Source: Murimonas intestini (GTDB taxonomy: Bacteria > Bacillota > Clostridia > Lachnospirales > Lachnospiraceae). Taken from it: DNA of 64,000 nucleotides. Every line of letters begins with the position of its first letter. Position 1 is the first letter of the stretch. Shown one piece after another: positions 24,142 through 33,484 of the stretch. Below the pieces are notes generated by a model. That model saw only the letters and a program-made list of their open reading frames with translations, ran no database searches and had not been told where the DNA came from. The DNA is taken from NCBI RefSeq assembly GCF_024622195.1, contig NZ_JANKBI010000021.1, positions 41,035-105,034 on the forward strand, in the 5' to 3' direction. The translations under genes and the position numbers were made by a program.

Positions 24142-25653
24142 ATGAGTGATTATATCCTGGAGCTGAAAGATGTAGTAAAAACATTCGGTGGTGTAACAGC
24201 CTTGAACGGTGTTCATTTTCAGCTGAAGAAAGGTGAGATACATGCTCTGATGGGTGAGAACGGAGCAGGAAAATCAACTTTCATTAAAGTCATAACGGGT
24301 GTGCATCAGCCGGACAGCGGCGTCATGCTTCTGGAAGATGAGAAGATAACATTGCGTTCTACAGCAGATTCAGCTAAATTAGGCATCGCAGCTATATACC
24401 AGCATGTAACAGCATTCCCTGATCTGTCTGTAACTGAAAATATATTTATGGGTCAGGAAATTAAAAACAAGATAGGTCTGTATGACTGGAAGACAATGAC
24501 AAAGAGGGCAAAAGAACTGATAGAGCCTCTTTCTCAGGAAATAGATGTAAATAAACCCATGGGCACCTTAAGTGTTGCACAGCAGCAGCTTGTGGAGATT
24601 GCAAAAGCACTGTCAAGAGATGCCAGGATCCTGATCATGGATGAGCCTACCGCTTCCCTTACCAGGACAGAGTGCGAGCAGCTTTACCAGATAGCTGAAC
24701 GTCTGAGGGATGAAGGCGTATCCATCATATTTATAACACATAAGTTTGAAGATATGTACAGGCTGGCCTCAAGGGTCACTGTATTCCGTGATTCACAGTA
24801 CATAGGAAGCTGGGACGTGGACAAGATCTCTAACCAGAAGCTGATAGCTGAGATGGTAGGGCGTGAGCTCAGCCAGATGTACCCGGAGAAAACAGCAAAA
24901 ATTGGAGAGGTAGTTCTGGAAGTTAATAATATTTCAAAAGAGGGCTACTTTAAAAACATATCCTTTAATGTCAGAAGGGGTGAGATACTTGCTCTGACAG
25001 GTCTGGTGGGTGCAGGTCGTACAGAAGTTTGCCAGACTATATACGGAATCATGAATCCTGACAGCGGCAGTATCAAGCTGAAAGGGAAAGAAGTGAAGAT
25101 AGGCAGTCCTGTGGATGCTCTGGCACACGGGATTGGGCTTCTGCCGGAAGACAGGCAGATACAGGGGCTTGTAAATGAGCTGCCCATATACCAGAATGTT
25201 TCATCTGCAGTTATGAAGAAGTTTACGAAAAACGGGATCATTCTCCAGCAGGAGGAGGAAGAAAAGAATGCGATCGAGCTTTGCCAGAAGATTCAGCTGA
25301 AAGCTAAGGATATCAGCGCGCCGCCTTCCTCTCTGTCAGGAGGTAACCAGCAAAAGGTAGTATTTGCAAAGCTGTTAAGCTGTGATTTAAAGGTATTGAT
25401 CCTGGATGAGCCTACCAAGGGTATTGACGTTGGAGCAAAATATTCTATTTATGAGATCATGAACGAGCTGGCTGCCAGCGGATACGCCATTATCATGGTA
25501 TCGTCAGAAATGCCGGAGGTTCTGGGTATGGCAGACCGCATTGTGGTTATGAAGTCAGGACGTGTGACCGGCGAGTTTGAGAGTGAGGGAACGACCCAGG
25601 AGATGATCCTGGAAGCTTCACTGAAGCATAAAGAAGAGAGGGAGGATAACTGA
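24142..25653 (+). CDS. Sugar ABC transporter, duplicated ATP-binding protein (RbsA/RhaT type)
   Basis: 503 residues with two ATPase modules. First: Walker A GENGAGKST near 38, LSVAQQQLVEIAKAL signature, Walker B LIMDEPTASL. Second (from about 255): GLVGAGRTE as a degenerate Walker A, LSGGNQQKVVFAK signature, LILDEPTKGID. This is the CUT2 class that takes up monosaccharides such as ribose, rhamnose or autoinducer-2. The start at 24142 follows GGAGAAAAAAAGG; the frame runs 30 codons upstream through the promoter region. It opens the operon with two permeases and a binding protein. Confidence 0.93.
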   Translation: MSDYILELKDVVKTFGGVTALNGVHFQLKKGEIHALMGENGAGKSTFIKVITGVHQPDSGVMLLEDEKITLRSTADSAKLGIAAIYQHVTAFPDLSVTENIFMGQEIKNKIGLYDWKTMTKRAKELIEPLSQEIDVNKPMGTLSVAQQQLVEIAKALSRDARILIMDEPTASLTRTECEQLYQIAERLRDEGVSIIFITHKFEDMYRLASRVTVFRDSQYIGSWDVDKISNQKLIAEMVGRELSQMYPEKTAKIGEVVLEVNNISKEGYFKNISFNVRRGEILALTGLVGAGRTEVCQTIYGIMNPDSGSIKLKGKEVKIGSPVDALAHGIGLLPEDRQIQGLVNELPIYQNVSSAVMKKFTKNGIILQQEEEEKNAIELCQKIQLKAKDISAPPSSLSGGNQQKVVFAKLLSCDLKVLILDEPTKGIDVGAKYSIYEIMNELAASGYAIIMVSSEMPEVLGMADRIVVMKSGRVTGEFESEGTTQEMILEASLKHKEEREDN

Positions 25654-25655
25654 TC

Positions 25656-26660
25656 ATGAAGGAACAGAAAACTTCAGTTTTTAAAAAAATCACAGGAAAC
25701 AGAAACTTCGGACTTCTGGTCGGTTTTGTAGTTCTGCTTATAGTTGCTGCAATCATCACACCTTCTATGTATTCCATGAATTCTATTATGAACATGCTCC
25801 GCAATAATGCAGTTTATGCACTGCTGGCAGTAGGTTCCATGATGGTTATCATCACAGGCGGCATTGACCTGTCCGTGGCATCCACCCTGAGCTTGGCAGG
25901 CGTTATCTGCTCCTCACTTATGAGCAGCAATATGGAAGTCCCCACATTTGTATGGGTGCTTTTAGGTCTTGGGATAGGTATTGTATGCGGCGCCTTTAAT
26001 GGTTTCCTTGTGGGATATTTAAAGATGGTCCCCATCATAGCTACCCTGGGTACAATGTATATTTTCCGCGGGTTTGCCTTTCTGGCAAGCGGAGGAAAAT
26101 GGTGGTTTCCCCATCAGTTCACAGAAGGATACGCCAATTTTGCAGGAGGCAGGTTCCTGGGAATCTACAATATACTCTGGATCGTGATCATTGTATTTAT
26201 TCTGGCAGGGATTTTCCTGGGCTATACGGCTCCGGGCAGAAGAATCTACGCCATAGGAACTAACAAAGAATCCGCACAGGTAGCCGGTATTAAAGAAGCA
26301 AAGGTTACATTCCTTGCATTCGTTATTTCGGGCGCACTTGCAGGACTTTCAGGAATGCTGTACACAGCGAATTACTCTATCTGTTACTATGGAATGGGTG
26401 AGAGCTATGAGATGACAGCAATCGCTATCTGTATCCTGGGCGGTGTAAGCATAACCGGCGGAAAAGGCAAGATCGACGGTGTCATCATAGGCTTTCTGAT
26501 GATGAGTGTTATCACCTACTTTATCAGCCTTCTTCCGGGGCTGAGTGTATGGCAGGATGCTATACAGGGGGCGATCATTATTGTGGCAGTTGCCATCAAT
26601 ATCTTCACTGAGAGAGCCGTTGAAAAACGAGTCTTAAAGGAAAGGGGTGCTTTAATCTGA
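25656..26660 (+). CDS. Sugar ABC transporter permease (RbsC/RhaP-like), first
   Basis: 334 residues with about 9-10 hydrophobic segments. The CUT2 permease signature is clear: GGIDLSVASTLSLAG near 67, GAFNGFLVGYLKMVPIIATLGTM near 112, and AIAICILGGVSITGGKGKIDG near 255, the loop that meets the ATPase. It follows the ATPase gene by 2 bp and its stop overlaps the next start by 1 base. It forms the membrane channel with the second permease as a heterodimer. Confidence 0.92.
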   Translation: MKEQKTSVFKKITGNRNFGLLVGFVVLLIVAAIITPSMYSMNSIMNMLRNNAVYALLAVGSMMVIITGGIDLSVASTLSLAGVICSSLMSSNMEVPTFVWVLLGLGIGIVCGAFNGFLVGYLKMVPIIATLGTMYIFRGFAFLASGGKWWFPHQFTEGYANFAGGRFLGIYNILWIVIIVFILAGIFLGYTAPGRRIYAIGTNKESAQVAGIKEAKVTFLAFVISGALAGLSGMLYTANYSICYYGMGESYEMTAIAICILGGVSITGGKGKIDGVIIGFLMMSVITYFISLLPGLSVWQDAIQGAIIIVAVAINIFTERAVEKRVLKERGALI

Positions 26661-27922
26661 TGAGTGGAGAAACAAAAGTACCTGTTAGAGATTTAGCGGT
26701 AAAAGAAAAATTTAAATTATCAAAGTTCCTGGTAAAATGGGAAATGATCCTCATTTACATACTGGTGCTGATAAATATAGTTTTAATAGTTGCAAAACCG
26801 GGCCTTTATTTTACAAATGGTACGATACAGTCTATTATCCAGTCGGGAATGGACCTGTCACCGCTTGTACTGGGCATGATATTCATACTGATGCTGGGGG
26901 ATATTGATGTATCCGTGGCATCCACTATGATCGTGGCTTCTATGGCAACAGGGCTTTCAATGGATGCGGGGCTCCCAATGTTCCTCTGTGTTGTACTGGG
27001 ACTGATTGCGGGTGCAGCCTGCGGCGCATTTAACGGATATCTTGTAGCATATATAAAGATGCCGGCCGTTATTGTTACAATTTCAACCTCTATGCTTTTC
27101 AGAGGTATTGTAAAGATTATAATGGATGTCAATGTCCTGAAGAATTTCCCGTCCTTCTATACCCAGCTGGCCTGGACAAACATAGCGGGAATACCTGTAT
27201 CCCTGATTATCTTCCTGCTGATATCAGTAGTATTTATGCTGATACTGCACCGTTCCACTTTTGGGCGGAAGCTTTACATCATAGGAAATAATCCTACAGT
27301 TGCCACTTACTCAGGAATTAATGTAGAAAAGACTAAAATGATTGTTTTTATCCTTATGGGCTTTATGGCAGGCGTTGCATCCATCTTCTTCGTAGGACGT
27401 ATGGGCGGCGGCGTCAGCTCCACAATGGGTACGGGATATGAACTGGATGCCATCGCAATCTGTGTTCTTGGCGGAGTGTCCACAAACGGCGGTAAGGGAA
27501 AAGTATATGGTCCTGTAATCGGTACTCTTATAATGGCTTTCCTCATCTATACATTGGGACTTATGAATGTAGATGCTAACTCCAGAAAGATCCTGACCGG
27601 TTTCATCCTGATAATTGCAGTACTTATCCCGAATGTGAATAAGCAGCTTGTGGCGGCAATTAAATTAAAACTTTTCTATGCCAACAATAAAAATATCGAG
27701 GCAGTCAATATAAAGGCTGCAGAAGAAATAAAAAATTACAGAGACATGATAACAGCTGCAAAGAAGGATGCTAAGATGAGCGAATCTGATAAAGCTGCTA
27801 AAGTCAAAAAATATGAAGAAAAGATAGTCTCTGTAAAAGCTAAATGTAAAGAGCAGACAGCAGTTTTAAAATCAGAATTAAAAGAAGATGCCAGAAAGGC
27901 AAAACAGAGGTTTTCAAATTAA
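26660..27922 (+). CDS. Sugar ABC transporter permease (RbsC/RhaQ-like), second, with charged C-terminal extension
   Basis: 420 residues. Same CUT2 permease family: LGDIDVSVASTMIVAS near 75, GAFNGYLVAYIKMPAVIVTIST near 120, and AICVLGGVSTNGGKGKVYG near 265. The membrane part ends near residue 332. After it comes about 85 residues of Lys/Ala/Glu-rich sequence predicted to be cytoplasmic coiled coil (NIKAAEEIKNYRD, then KVKKYEEKIVSVKAKC), which the first permease and normal RbsC lack. The binding-protein gene follows after 65 bp. Confidence 0.9.
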   Translation: MSGETKVPVRDLAVKEKFKLSKFLVKWEMILIYILVLINIVLIVAKPGLYFTNGTIQSIIQSGMDLSPLVLGMIFILMLGDIDVSVASTMIVASMATGLSMDAGLPMFLCVVLGLIAGAACGAFNGYLVAYIKMPAVIVTISTSMLFRGIVKIIMDVNVLKNFPSFYTQLAWTNIAGIPVSLIIFLLISVVFMLILHRSTFGRKLYIIGNNPTVATYSGINVEKTKMIVFILMGFMAGVASIFFVGRMGGGVSSTMGTGYELDAIAICVLGGVSTNGGKGKVYGPVIGTLIMAFLIYTLGLMNVDANSRKILTGFILIIAVLIPNVNKQLVAAIKLKLFYANNKNIEAVNIKAAEEIKNYRDMITAAKKDAKMSESDKAAKVKKYEEKIVSVKAKCKEQTAVLKSELKEDARKAKQRFSN

Positions 27923-27987
27923 CAAATATAAACAATACAAGGGTATTGCTTATATAAATCAAAAAATAAAACAATGGAGGGTTTAAC

Positions 27988-29238
27988 ATGAAGAAGTTCA
28001 AAAAATTCGTAGCGCTTGGACTTAGCGCAGCAATGGCAGCATCAGCATTGGCAGGATGCAGCACAACAAAGACAACGACTACTGAAGCAAAAACTGAAGC
28101 AAAGACAGAAGCTAAGGGCGATGCAGCCACAGAAGCAGCAGCTGGAGAGACAAAGGCAGAAGAGACTAAAGCAGCAGGCGGAAGCTCCTCATCAGATTCT
28201 ATGGAAGGCGCTCATGTATTTATGTTCAAGAGTACAGGAAATACATTCGGCGACCTGATGTTTGAGGGATTTAATGAGTATATGGAAGGTGAAGGCCAGA
28301 AGGCTGTATACAAGAGCCCGGCTGAGACAACAGTGGCAGCTCAGGTTCAGCTTTTAGACGAGCTGATCACACAGAAGGTGGCTTCTATCACTATTTCCAC
28401 AAATGGAGATGCAGGATATGATGAAGTATTTAAGAAAGCAAAAGAAGCAGGCATTCCAATTACTTCCATCGACTCAGAAGCTAACCCTGAGTATCGTGTG
28501 ACACATATTAACCAGGCAGAGACTCAGGATATCGGTTCTTACCTGGTACAGGCAGCAGTCCTTATTACATTAGGCGTTGATTATCCGGAAGACGGAGACA
28601 TGAAAGCAGCAGTAGAAAAAGAACTGGGCAGCTATACAGGCGATGAGATCAAACTGGGCGTCCTTTCAGCTTCTATTGACACACCTGTACAGAACAGCTG
28701 GATCGCAGCTATGGAAACAGAACTTGCTGATCCTGTATATTCAGGAAAAGTAAGCCCGGATCTCGATAAGAAATACGGCAATGATGACTTAACAGAGTCA
28801 ACAACACAGGCACAGGCATTTATCGCTGAGAATAAAGTAGACTGCATCATTTCCCCGACAACAGTTGGTATCGCAGCAGCAGGTAACTCTTTAAAATCTG
28901 CTAACAGCGAAATCAGGCTTACAGGTCTTGGTCTGCCTTCAGAAATGCAGTCCTTCATGCCAAAGACAGCTGAAGACAACGCATTTGATTATGTCTGCCC
29001 ATACATGATGCTGTGGGATGTTATCCACTTAGGCGCAGTTTCAGCAGCTTCCACACTGGCTACACTGGATGGAACATTTGACGGAAAAGTAGGATCTTCC
29101 TTCACAATGAAAGCGTTCCGTGACTATCCGGAAGAAAAATACGAAGCATACCAGAGCGGAGACGGAACAGCAGTCCTGGCTGGAACACCGTATATCTTCT
29201 ACAAAGGCAACATGACAGAGTGGGTTGGCAAACTGTAA
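27988..29238 (+). CDS. Sugar ABC transporter substrate-binding lipoprotein (RhaS/LsrB-like)
   Basis: 416 residues. Lipoprotein signal with lipobox LAGC, lipid-modified Cys24. A low-complexity linker (about 30-70) made of Thr/Glu/Ala/Lys repeats holds the domain away from the membrane. The rest is a periplasmic-binding-protein type 1 fold; the ITISTNGDAGYDEVFKKAKEAGIPITSIDSE pattern is typical of RhaS/LsrB-type proteins. Substrate unproven; rhamnose-like sugars or a related ketose are candidates. A two-hairpin terminator follows. Confidence 0.88.
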   Translation: MKKFKKFVALGLSAAMAASALAGCSTTKTTTTEAKTEAKTEAKGDAATEAAAGETKAEETKAAGGSSSSDSMEGAHVFMFKSTGNTFGDLMFEGFNEYMEGEGQKAVYKSPAETTVAAQVQLLDELITQKVASITISTNGDAGYDEVFKKAKEAGIPITSIDSEANPEYRVTHINQAETQDIGSYLVQAAVLITLGVDYPEDGDMKAAVEKELGSYTGDEIKLGVLSASIDTPVQNSWIAAMETELADPVYSGKVSPDLDKKYGNDDLTESTTQAQAFIAENKVDCIISPTTVGIAAAGNSLKSANSEIRLTGLGLPSEMQSFMPKTAEDNAFDYVCPYMMLWDVIHLGAVSAASTLATLDGTFDGKVGSSFTMKAFRDYPEEKYEAYQSGDGTAVLAGTPYIFYKGNMTEWVGKL

Positions 29239-29295
29239 AAATATTTAAAAATAAAGGGTTTTCCATCCTGATACAGGGGTGGAAACCATATAAAA

Positions 29296-29340
29296 AGACC
29301 TCTTGTGAGCGGGGAGAATATTCCCCGGCACAAGAGGTCT
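29296..29340. terminator. Terminator shared by two convergent sugar loci
   Basis: AGACCTCTTGTG (29296-29307) pairs perfectly with CACAAGAGGTCT (29329-29340); an inner CGGGGA/TCCCCG stem adds to it. A smaller hairpin (GGTTTTCC/GGAAACC) precedes it near 29257-29286. It lies between the binding-protein gene and the minus-strand DeoR gene. Confidence 0.85.
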
Positions 29341-29376
29341 GATATTTTAAATCTATCCCTGGGGGCAGTTTAAGTT

Positions 29377-30159
29377 TTATACATTAATAATAATGACTCT
29401 GACTCCCTTTTCTCTTATCTTATCAAGTTCAGCAGCATTTGCACCGGAATCTGTAATAAGGATGTCTATCCTGCTGATATCAATACTTATAAAATCATAA
29501 GTCCGCCCTATCTTTGAACCATCTGCAACAACTATGACAGGACCATGGCAGTTCTTTACCATCATATCATTGATAGCTGTCTCCTGATGGATAGAAGTAG
29601 TAGTACCGCTCTCAGCGCTGATCCCGTTTACACCGAGAATGCAGATATCAGCAAGCACGTTGCCAACCATAGTGACAGCCTGATCTCCAATAAGGGATTT
29701 TGAGCGGCACCGGCATTCTCCTCCTGTCAGTATAAGTTCTATTTTATCATTGTAAATCTTAGTGGGGGCCAGAGCGTTATTTGTTATTATGCGTACATTC
29801 TTTTCATTGAGGTATTTCAGGGCGGCCAGGGTAGTTGAACCGGAATTCAGGAAGACAGTTGATCCATTTTCCACAAGATGGGCGGCTTCCCTTCCGATGG
29901 CGTTCTTCTGTGCCTCATGCCTGACACCTTTCTCTTCAAATGCCACGTCATTCTCAGGTTTTACCTTTTTTATCCTGGCGCCCCCGTGAAAACGCTCTAA
30001 CAATTTCTGGTTTTCAAGTTCGTTCAAATCTCTTCTCACAGTTATCTCAGATACATCCAGATGGCGGCAAAGGTCAGAAACACGGGCCGTATTATGTTCT
30101 TTCAGATAATCTAATAATTTTTTCTGACGCTGGGAAATAGCTTCCCTGGTTTGATTCAT
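29377..30159 (-). CDS. DeoR/GlpR-family transcriptional repressor
   Basis: 260 residues. N-terminal winged HTH: RQKKLLDYLKEHNTARVSDLC then DVSEITVRRDLNELENQKLLERFHGGA, the DeoR signature. The C-terminal DeoRC domain (from about 75) has SGSTTLAALKYL and DICILGVNGIS, which binds a phosphorylated sugar. The start at 30159 follows GGGGGGATT; 12 further codons upstream lack family similarity. Divergent from the binding-protein/kinase/fucosidase operon and likely represses it until a sugar phosphate accumulates. Confidence 0.93.
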   Translation of the reverse strand: MNQTREAISQRQKKLLDYLKEHNTARVSDLCRHLDVSEITVRRDLNELENQKLLERFHGGARIKKVKPENDVAFEEKGVRHEAQKNAIGREAAHLVENGSTVFLNSGSTTLAALKYLNEKNVRIITNNALAPTKIYNDKIELILTGGECRCRSKSLIGDQAVTMVGNVLADICILGVNGISAESGTTTSIHQETAINDMMVKNCHGPVIVVADGSKIGRTYDFISIDISRIDILITDSGANAAELDKIREKGVRVIIINV

Positions 30160-30210
30160 AACAATCCCCCCTGGTACATTTATAGTTAATTCCATAATTT
30201 ACTTATTTTC

Positions 30211-30239
30211 ATTATACACGAATATATAATCGCTTGCAA
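30211..30239 (-). promoter_or_regulatory. Sigma-A promoter of the DeoR gene
   Basis: On the minus strand TTGCAA (30234-30239), 17-bp spacer, TATAAT (30211-30216), 52 bases upstream of the start codon. Confidence 0.75.
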
Positions 30240-30267
30240 TAATTAAATGAACGATTATGTGAAATAA

Positions 30268-30502
30268 ATGATTGAAAATAATGATACAGGCATGATGTGA
30301 GATATATAACGTAAAAAAAATGATGAAAAATAAGTTTTAAAATCATAATATATAATTATATATGCAAAATATAATGTTTGAATTAAGATATAACGAACAA
30401 ATAAATGAATTTTATGATTGAAAAACTGTGAAATTGCTCTAAAAAACAGTGGGATAATTGGAAAAAATTATCATTGAAACAAATATTAGAATGATATATA
30501 AT
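30268..30502 (+). promoter_or_regulatory. Promoter of the fucosidase operon with three repeated ATNATTGAAA sites
   Basis: The 416-bp gap between the DeoR gene and the binding-protein gene is very AT-rich and has no gene. TTGAAA (30474-30479), 17-bp spacer, TATAAT (30497-30502) is a strong promoter 74 bases before the ATG. ATGATTGAAAA occurs at 30268-30278 and 30414-30424, and ATCATTGAAAC at 30471-30480 overlaps the -35 element. These direct repeats are plausible operators for the DeoR protein. Confidence 0.6.
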
Positions 30503-30575
30503 CGAATTAATCAATTAAAAGATTGCAACATGGTAAAAACAAACAATTAATGGTTGGGAGAAGGAGGACAAAAAG

Positions 30576-31877
30576 ATGTACAAAAGAAGTAAGAAAATCA
30601 TGGCTATGGTGATGAGCGCGGCAATGGTACTTTCCATGACAGCTGTAACCAGGGCAGAGGCAGCAGACAAGAAGGATAATATAGAGATCCGTCTGGCATC
30701 AAGATGGGGTGGAGAAGAGCCGCTGTCTGTATATTTCCAGCAGAAAATTGAGGAATTTAATGCTCTGGATAATGGAATTACCATAGTAGGTGATCACGTA
30801 ACAGATGAACAGCAGTATCTGGATAAGTTAAGCGCCCAGATCGGTTCAGGCACACAGCCGGAGATCTTTATCGAATACGGCGGAACAAGAATACAGGACT
30901 ATGTGGAGAGCGGCATTCTTCTGGATCTGAAGCCTTATCTGGATGCAGACCCTGAGTGGAGGGATTCCTTCCTGCCTCTGTTTGACAAATGGGAATTTGA
31001 TGACGGAGTTTATGGAGTACCTGTTATGCTTTATGCAATTGTGCTGTATTCCAACACTGATGTTTTAAAGGCTAACGGACTGGAAGTTCCTCAGACATTT
31101 GAAGATTTGGAAAAATGCTGTGAGACATTAAAGGCAAATGGAATCAATCCGTTTATGTTAGGTGAACAGAGCAACTTCAGGGCAGGACATTTCCTGAATA
31201 ACATTGCTTTAAAAACATATGGTCCTGATGTAGTGACTAAGCTTGCCGACAGGACAATGCCGTATGACGGTGAAGAAATGTTAGGTTTGTACCAGACAAT
31301 AAAAGATTTTAATGATAAGGGCTATTTTGGAGATAATGCTGTAGGTGTTGACAATAATGGTGAAAAGGCAGCGTTCCTGTCAGGGGAAAGCGCTTTCAGG
31401 TATGACGGCGCCTGGTTTGTTTCTGAAGTAAACGGATCTGCAGTAGATGGAAAAGTACAGGTATCTGCCTTCCCAAGCATAAACGAAGAATATAAAAATG
31501 TTTTCCAGGGCGGAGCAGGACAGGGCTTCTCTGTCACAGATACAGGAGATAAGGAAAAAAATGATGCAGCAATTGAAGTAGTTAAATATCTGACATCACA
31601 GGATTACTACAGGGGACTTGAAAAAGCTTCTAACGGAGGCATCTATCCTGTAAAATTTGAATCAGATCCTGACACAGTTATTGATGATCTGACAAAACAG
31701 GTAAAAGAAGTTATTGAACCTGCTACAGATTACAGAGATGATATGCAGAATTATGATCCGGAAACACATATGCTCAATACTGTAAGAACAGCGCTTCAGG
31801 GCTTGTTTGTAGGCAATACCCCAGAGCAGTGCGGAGAAGAGATCGTCAATGCAGAGGAGATCACAGAGCCTCAATAA
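30576..31877 (+). CDS. Extracellular sugar-binding protein of a CUT1 ABC transporter, no lipobox
   Basis: 433 residues. Family 1 solute-binding protein: signal peptide at 1-30 (hydrophobic MAMVMSAAMVLSMTAV, then AEA-AD as a likely signal peptidase I site), then IEIRLASRWGGEEPLSVYFQ, PEIFIEYGGTRIQDYVESGILLDL and GAWFVSEVN in the expected order. Unlike its neighbour at 27988, no Cys lies near the cleavage site, so lipid anchoring is not expected. It opens the CUT1 operon whose permeases are at 34791 and 35685; the sugar is probably an oligosaccharide or glycoside cleaved by the fucosidase. Confidence 0.88.
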   Translation: MYKRSKKIMAMVMSAAMVLSMTAVTRAEAADKKDNIEIRLASRWGGEEPLSVYFQQKIEEFNALDNGITIVGDHVTDEQQYLDKLSAQIGSGTQPEIFIEYGGTRIQDYVESGILLDLKPYLDADPEWRDSFLPLFDKWEFDDGVYGVPVMLYAIVLYSNTDVLKANGLEVPQTFEDLEKCCETLKANGINPFMLGEQSNFRAGHFLNNIALKTYGPDVVTKLADRTMPYDGEEMLGLYQTIKDFNDKGYFGDNAVGVDNNGEKAAFLSGESAFRYDGAWFVSEVNGSAVDGKVQVSAFPSINEEYKNVFQGGAGQGFSVTDTGDKEKNDAAIEVVKYLTSQDYYRGLEKASNGGIYPVKFESDPDTVIDDLTKQVKEVIEPATDYRDDMQNYDPETHMLNTVRTALQGLFVGNTPEQCGEEIVNAEEITEPQ

Positions 31878-31924
31878 AGGCTGTGAAAGTCAGGGGGAAA
31901 ATAATCCTGTAATTATGTAAAACT

Positions 31925-31966
31925 AAGAGGTGGTTAAGAAGGGGATGACCGGCTTGACCGCCTCTT
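31925..31966 (+). promoter_or_regulatory. Intercistronic hairpin after the binding-protein gene
   Basis: AAGAGGTGGT (31925-31934) pairs with ACCGCCTCTT (31957-31966) with one G-T pair. It has no T run. Such hairpins commonly stabilise the binding-protein part of the transcript over the downstream genes. Confidence 0.45.
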
Positions 31967-31993
31967 AACAGTAAAGGGAAGGAAGAAAGACTT

Positions 31994-33484
31994 TTGAACA
32001 TATGTGTTCTGGATATAGGGACTACAAGTACCAGAGGAATTGTATATGACGAGAAAATGGTGATGATAGGCAGCCATCAGGTCAGGACGGGCCCTGTATA
32101 TCTGGATTCTGTCAGAGTGGAACAGAATCCGGATATATGGGAAAAGGCAATCAATGAAATTTTCGCAGTACTCAGGCAGAATAAAGTGACGTACAGTGCG
32201 ATCGTTGTAACAGCCCAGCGGTCATCTGTGATACCTGTAGACAGAGAAGGAAAAGCGCTGGCGGACGCAGTTATGTGGCAGGATAAGAGGACAGAGGCAT
32301 ATTGCAGGAGTCTGGATCAATATGAAGATGTTGTTTATGCCAGGACAGGGCTTCGCATCAGGCCTATATATGCGGCCCCTAAGATGGCGTGGTTTATGGA
32401 TAACAGGAAGAGCATACATAAAAGAGTCTGGAAATACATGGTGATACCTGATTATATCATCTATCTGCTCACAGGGGAGGCAGTTACTGACCACACTTAC
32501 GGGAACAGGACATTGCTGATGGATATGGAGAAAGGCCGGTGGGATGAAGAGCTTCTGGATATTTTTCATTTGGATGAGAGATATCTCTGCAGGCTTATAG
32601 AACCGGGAAGCCTGTGCGGATTTACCAGGGAGGGGATTCCTGTATATTCTGCGGGAGGGGACCAGCAGTGTGCCGCTCTCGGACTTGGGGTAATGAAAAG
32701 CGGGGATGCGGAGATAACCCATGGAACAGGCTCATTTCTGATGGCGGGGACTGACAGTCCTGTCTATGACAGCAGCAGAAAAATCTCATGTAATGTCTCT
32801 GCTGTTCCGGGAAAATATCTGCTGGAAGCGTCAGTGATGACAACAGGTATTCTATATGACTGGTTCCGAGAAAATTTTTATGAGGGCATGCCTGATTATG
32901 AAAGGATAAACAGTGATGTCATACAGTCACAGCCGGGAGCAGGAGGAGTTATCATGCTTCCCCATTTTCAGGGATCAGGTTCACCGGACTGGAACGTAGA
33001 TGCAAAGGGGATATTCTTTAACCTGTCGCTAAAGACAAAAAGAAGAGATATGGCCAGGGCTGTGCTGGAAGGTATAGCTGTGGAGGTGGACAGAAGCATA
33101 CACAGGGTAGAAGATCTTGCGGGAGATATTAAATACATAACAGTTTCAGGCGGCTTAAGCGCTTTGAAGGAGTTTAACCAGCTGCAGGCAGATATCTATA
33201 ATAAAGAGATCGTCAGCTACGGGGATTCACAGGCGACTGCCGCAGGTGCATGGATATCCTGTTCAGTATCTGCCGGGCTGTACAAAAGTTTTGAAGAAGC
33301 AGCAGATATAGCAGCGGGAAGCAGGCAGAAAAACAGCTTTCTGCCATGCAGGGAAAACAGGGAATGTTATGAAGCGGTTAAAAGACGTTCCAATAGTCTG
33401 TACAGCGCACTGAAAGATCATGGAATATATTCAGAATTTAAAGAAGAGGAGAATATAAATGGGAATCAGGGAAGAGAGAGATAA
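31994..33484 (+). CDS. FGGY-family carbohydrate kinase, substrate uncertain
   Basis: 496 residues. The ATP/phosphate loop LDIGTTSTRGIVYD opens the protein; WQDKRTEAYC lies near 94; GGDQQCAALGLGV and HGTGSFLMAGT near 220-255 and SGGLSALKEFNQLQADI near 385 are FGGY features. Closest general look is glycerol kinase/xylulokinase/rhamnulokinase-like; the substrate cannot be read off. The start is TTG at 31994 after GGAAGGAAG; no ATG fits. It overlaps the fucosidase start by 26 bp. Given the neighbours a 6-deoxy-ketose (fuculose, rhamnulose) is the first guess. Confidence 0.85.
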   Translation: MNICVLDIGTTSTRGIVYDEKMVMIGSHQVRTGPVYLDSVRVEQNPDIWEKAINEIFAVLRQNKVTYSAIVVTAQRSSVIPVDREGKALADAVMWQDKRTEAYCRSLDQYEDVVYARTGLRIRPIYAAPKMAWFMDNRKSIHKRVWKYMVIPDYIIYLLTGEAVTDHTYGNRTLLMDMEKGRWDEELLDIFHLDERYLCRLIEPGSLCGFTREGIPVYSAGGDQQCAALGLGVMKSGDAEITHGTGSFLMAGTDSPVYDSSRKISCNVSAVPGKYLLEASVMTTGILYDWFRENFYEGMPDYERINSDVIQSQPGAGGVIMLPHFQGSGSPDWNVDAKGIFFNLSLKTKRRDMARAVLEGIAVEVDRSIHRVEDLAGDIKYITVSGGLSALKEFNQLQADIYNKEIVSYGDSQATAAGAWISCSVSAGLYKSFEEAADIAAGSRQKNSFLPCRENRECYEAVKRRSNSLYSALKDHGIYSEFKEEENINGNQGRER

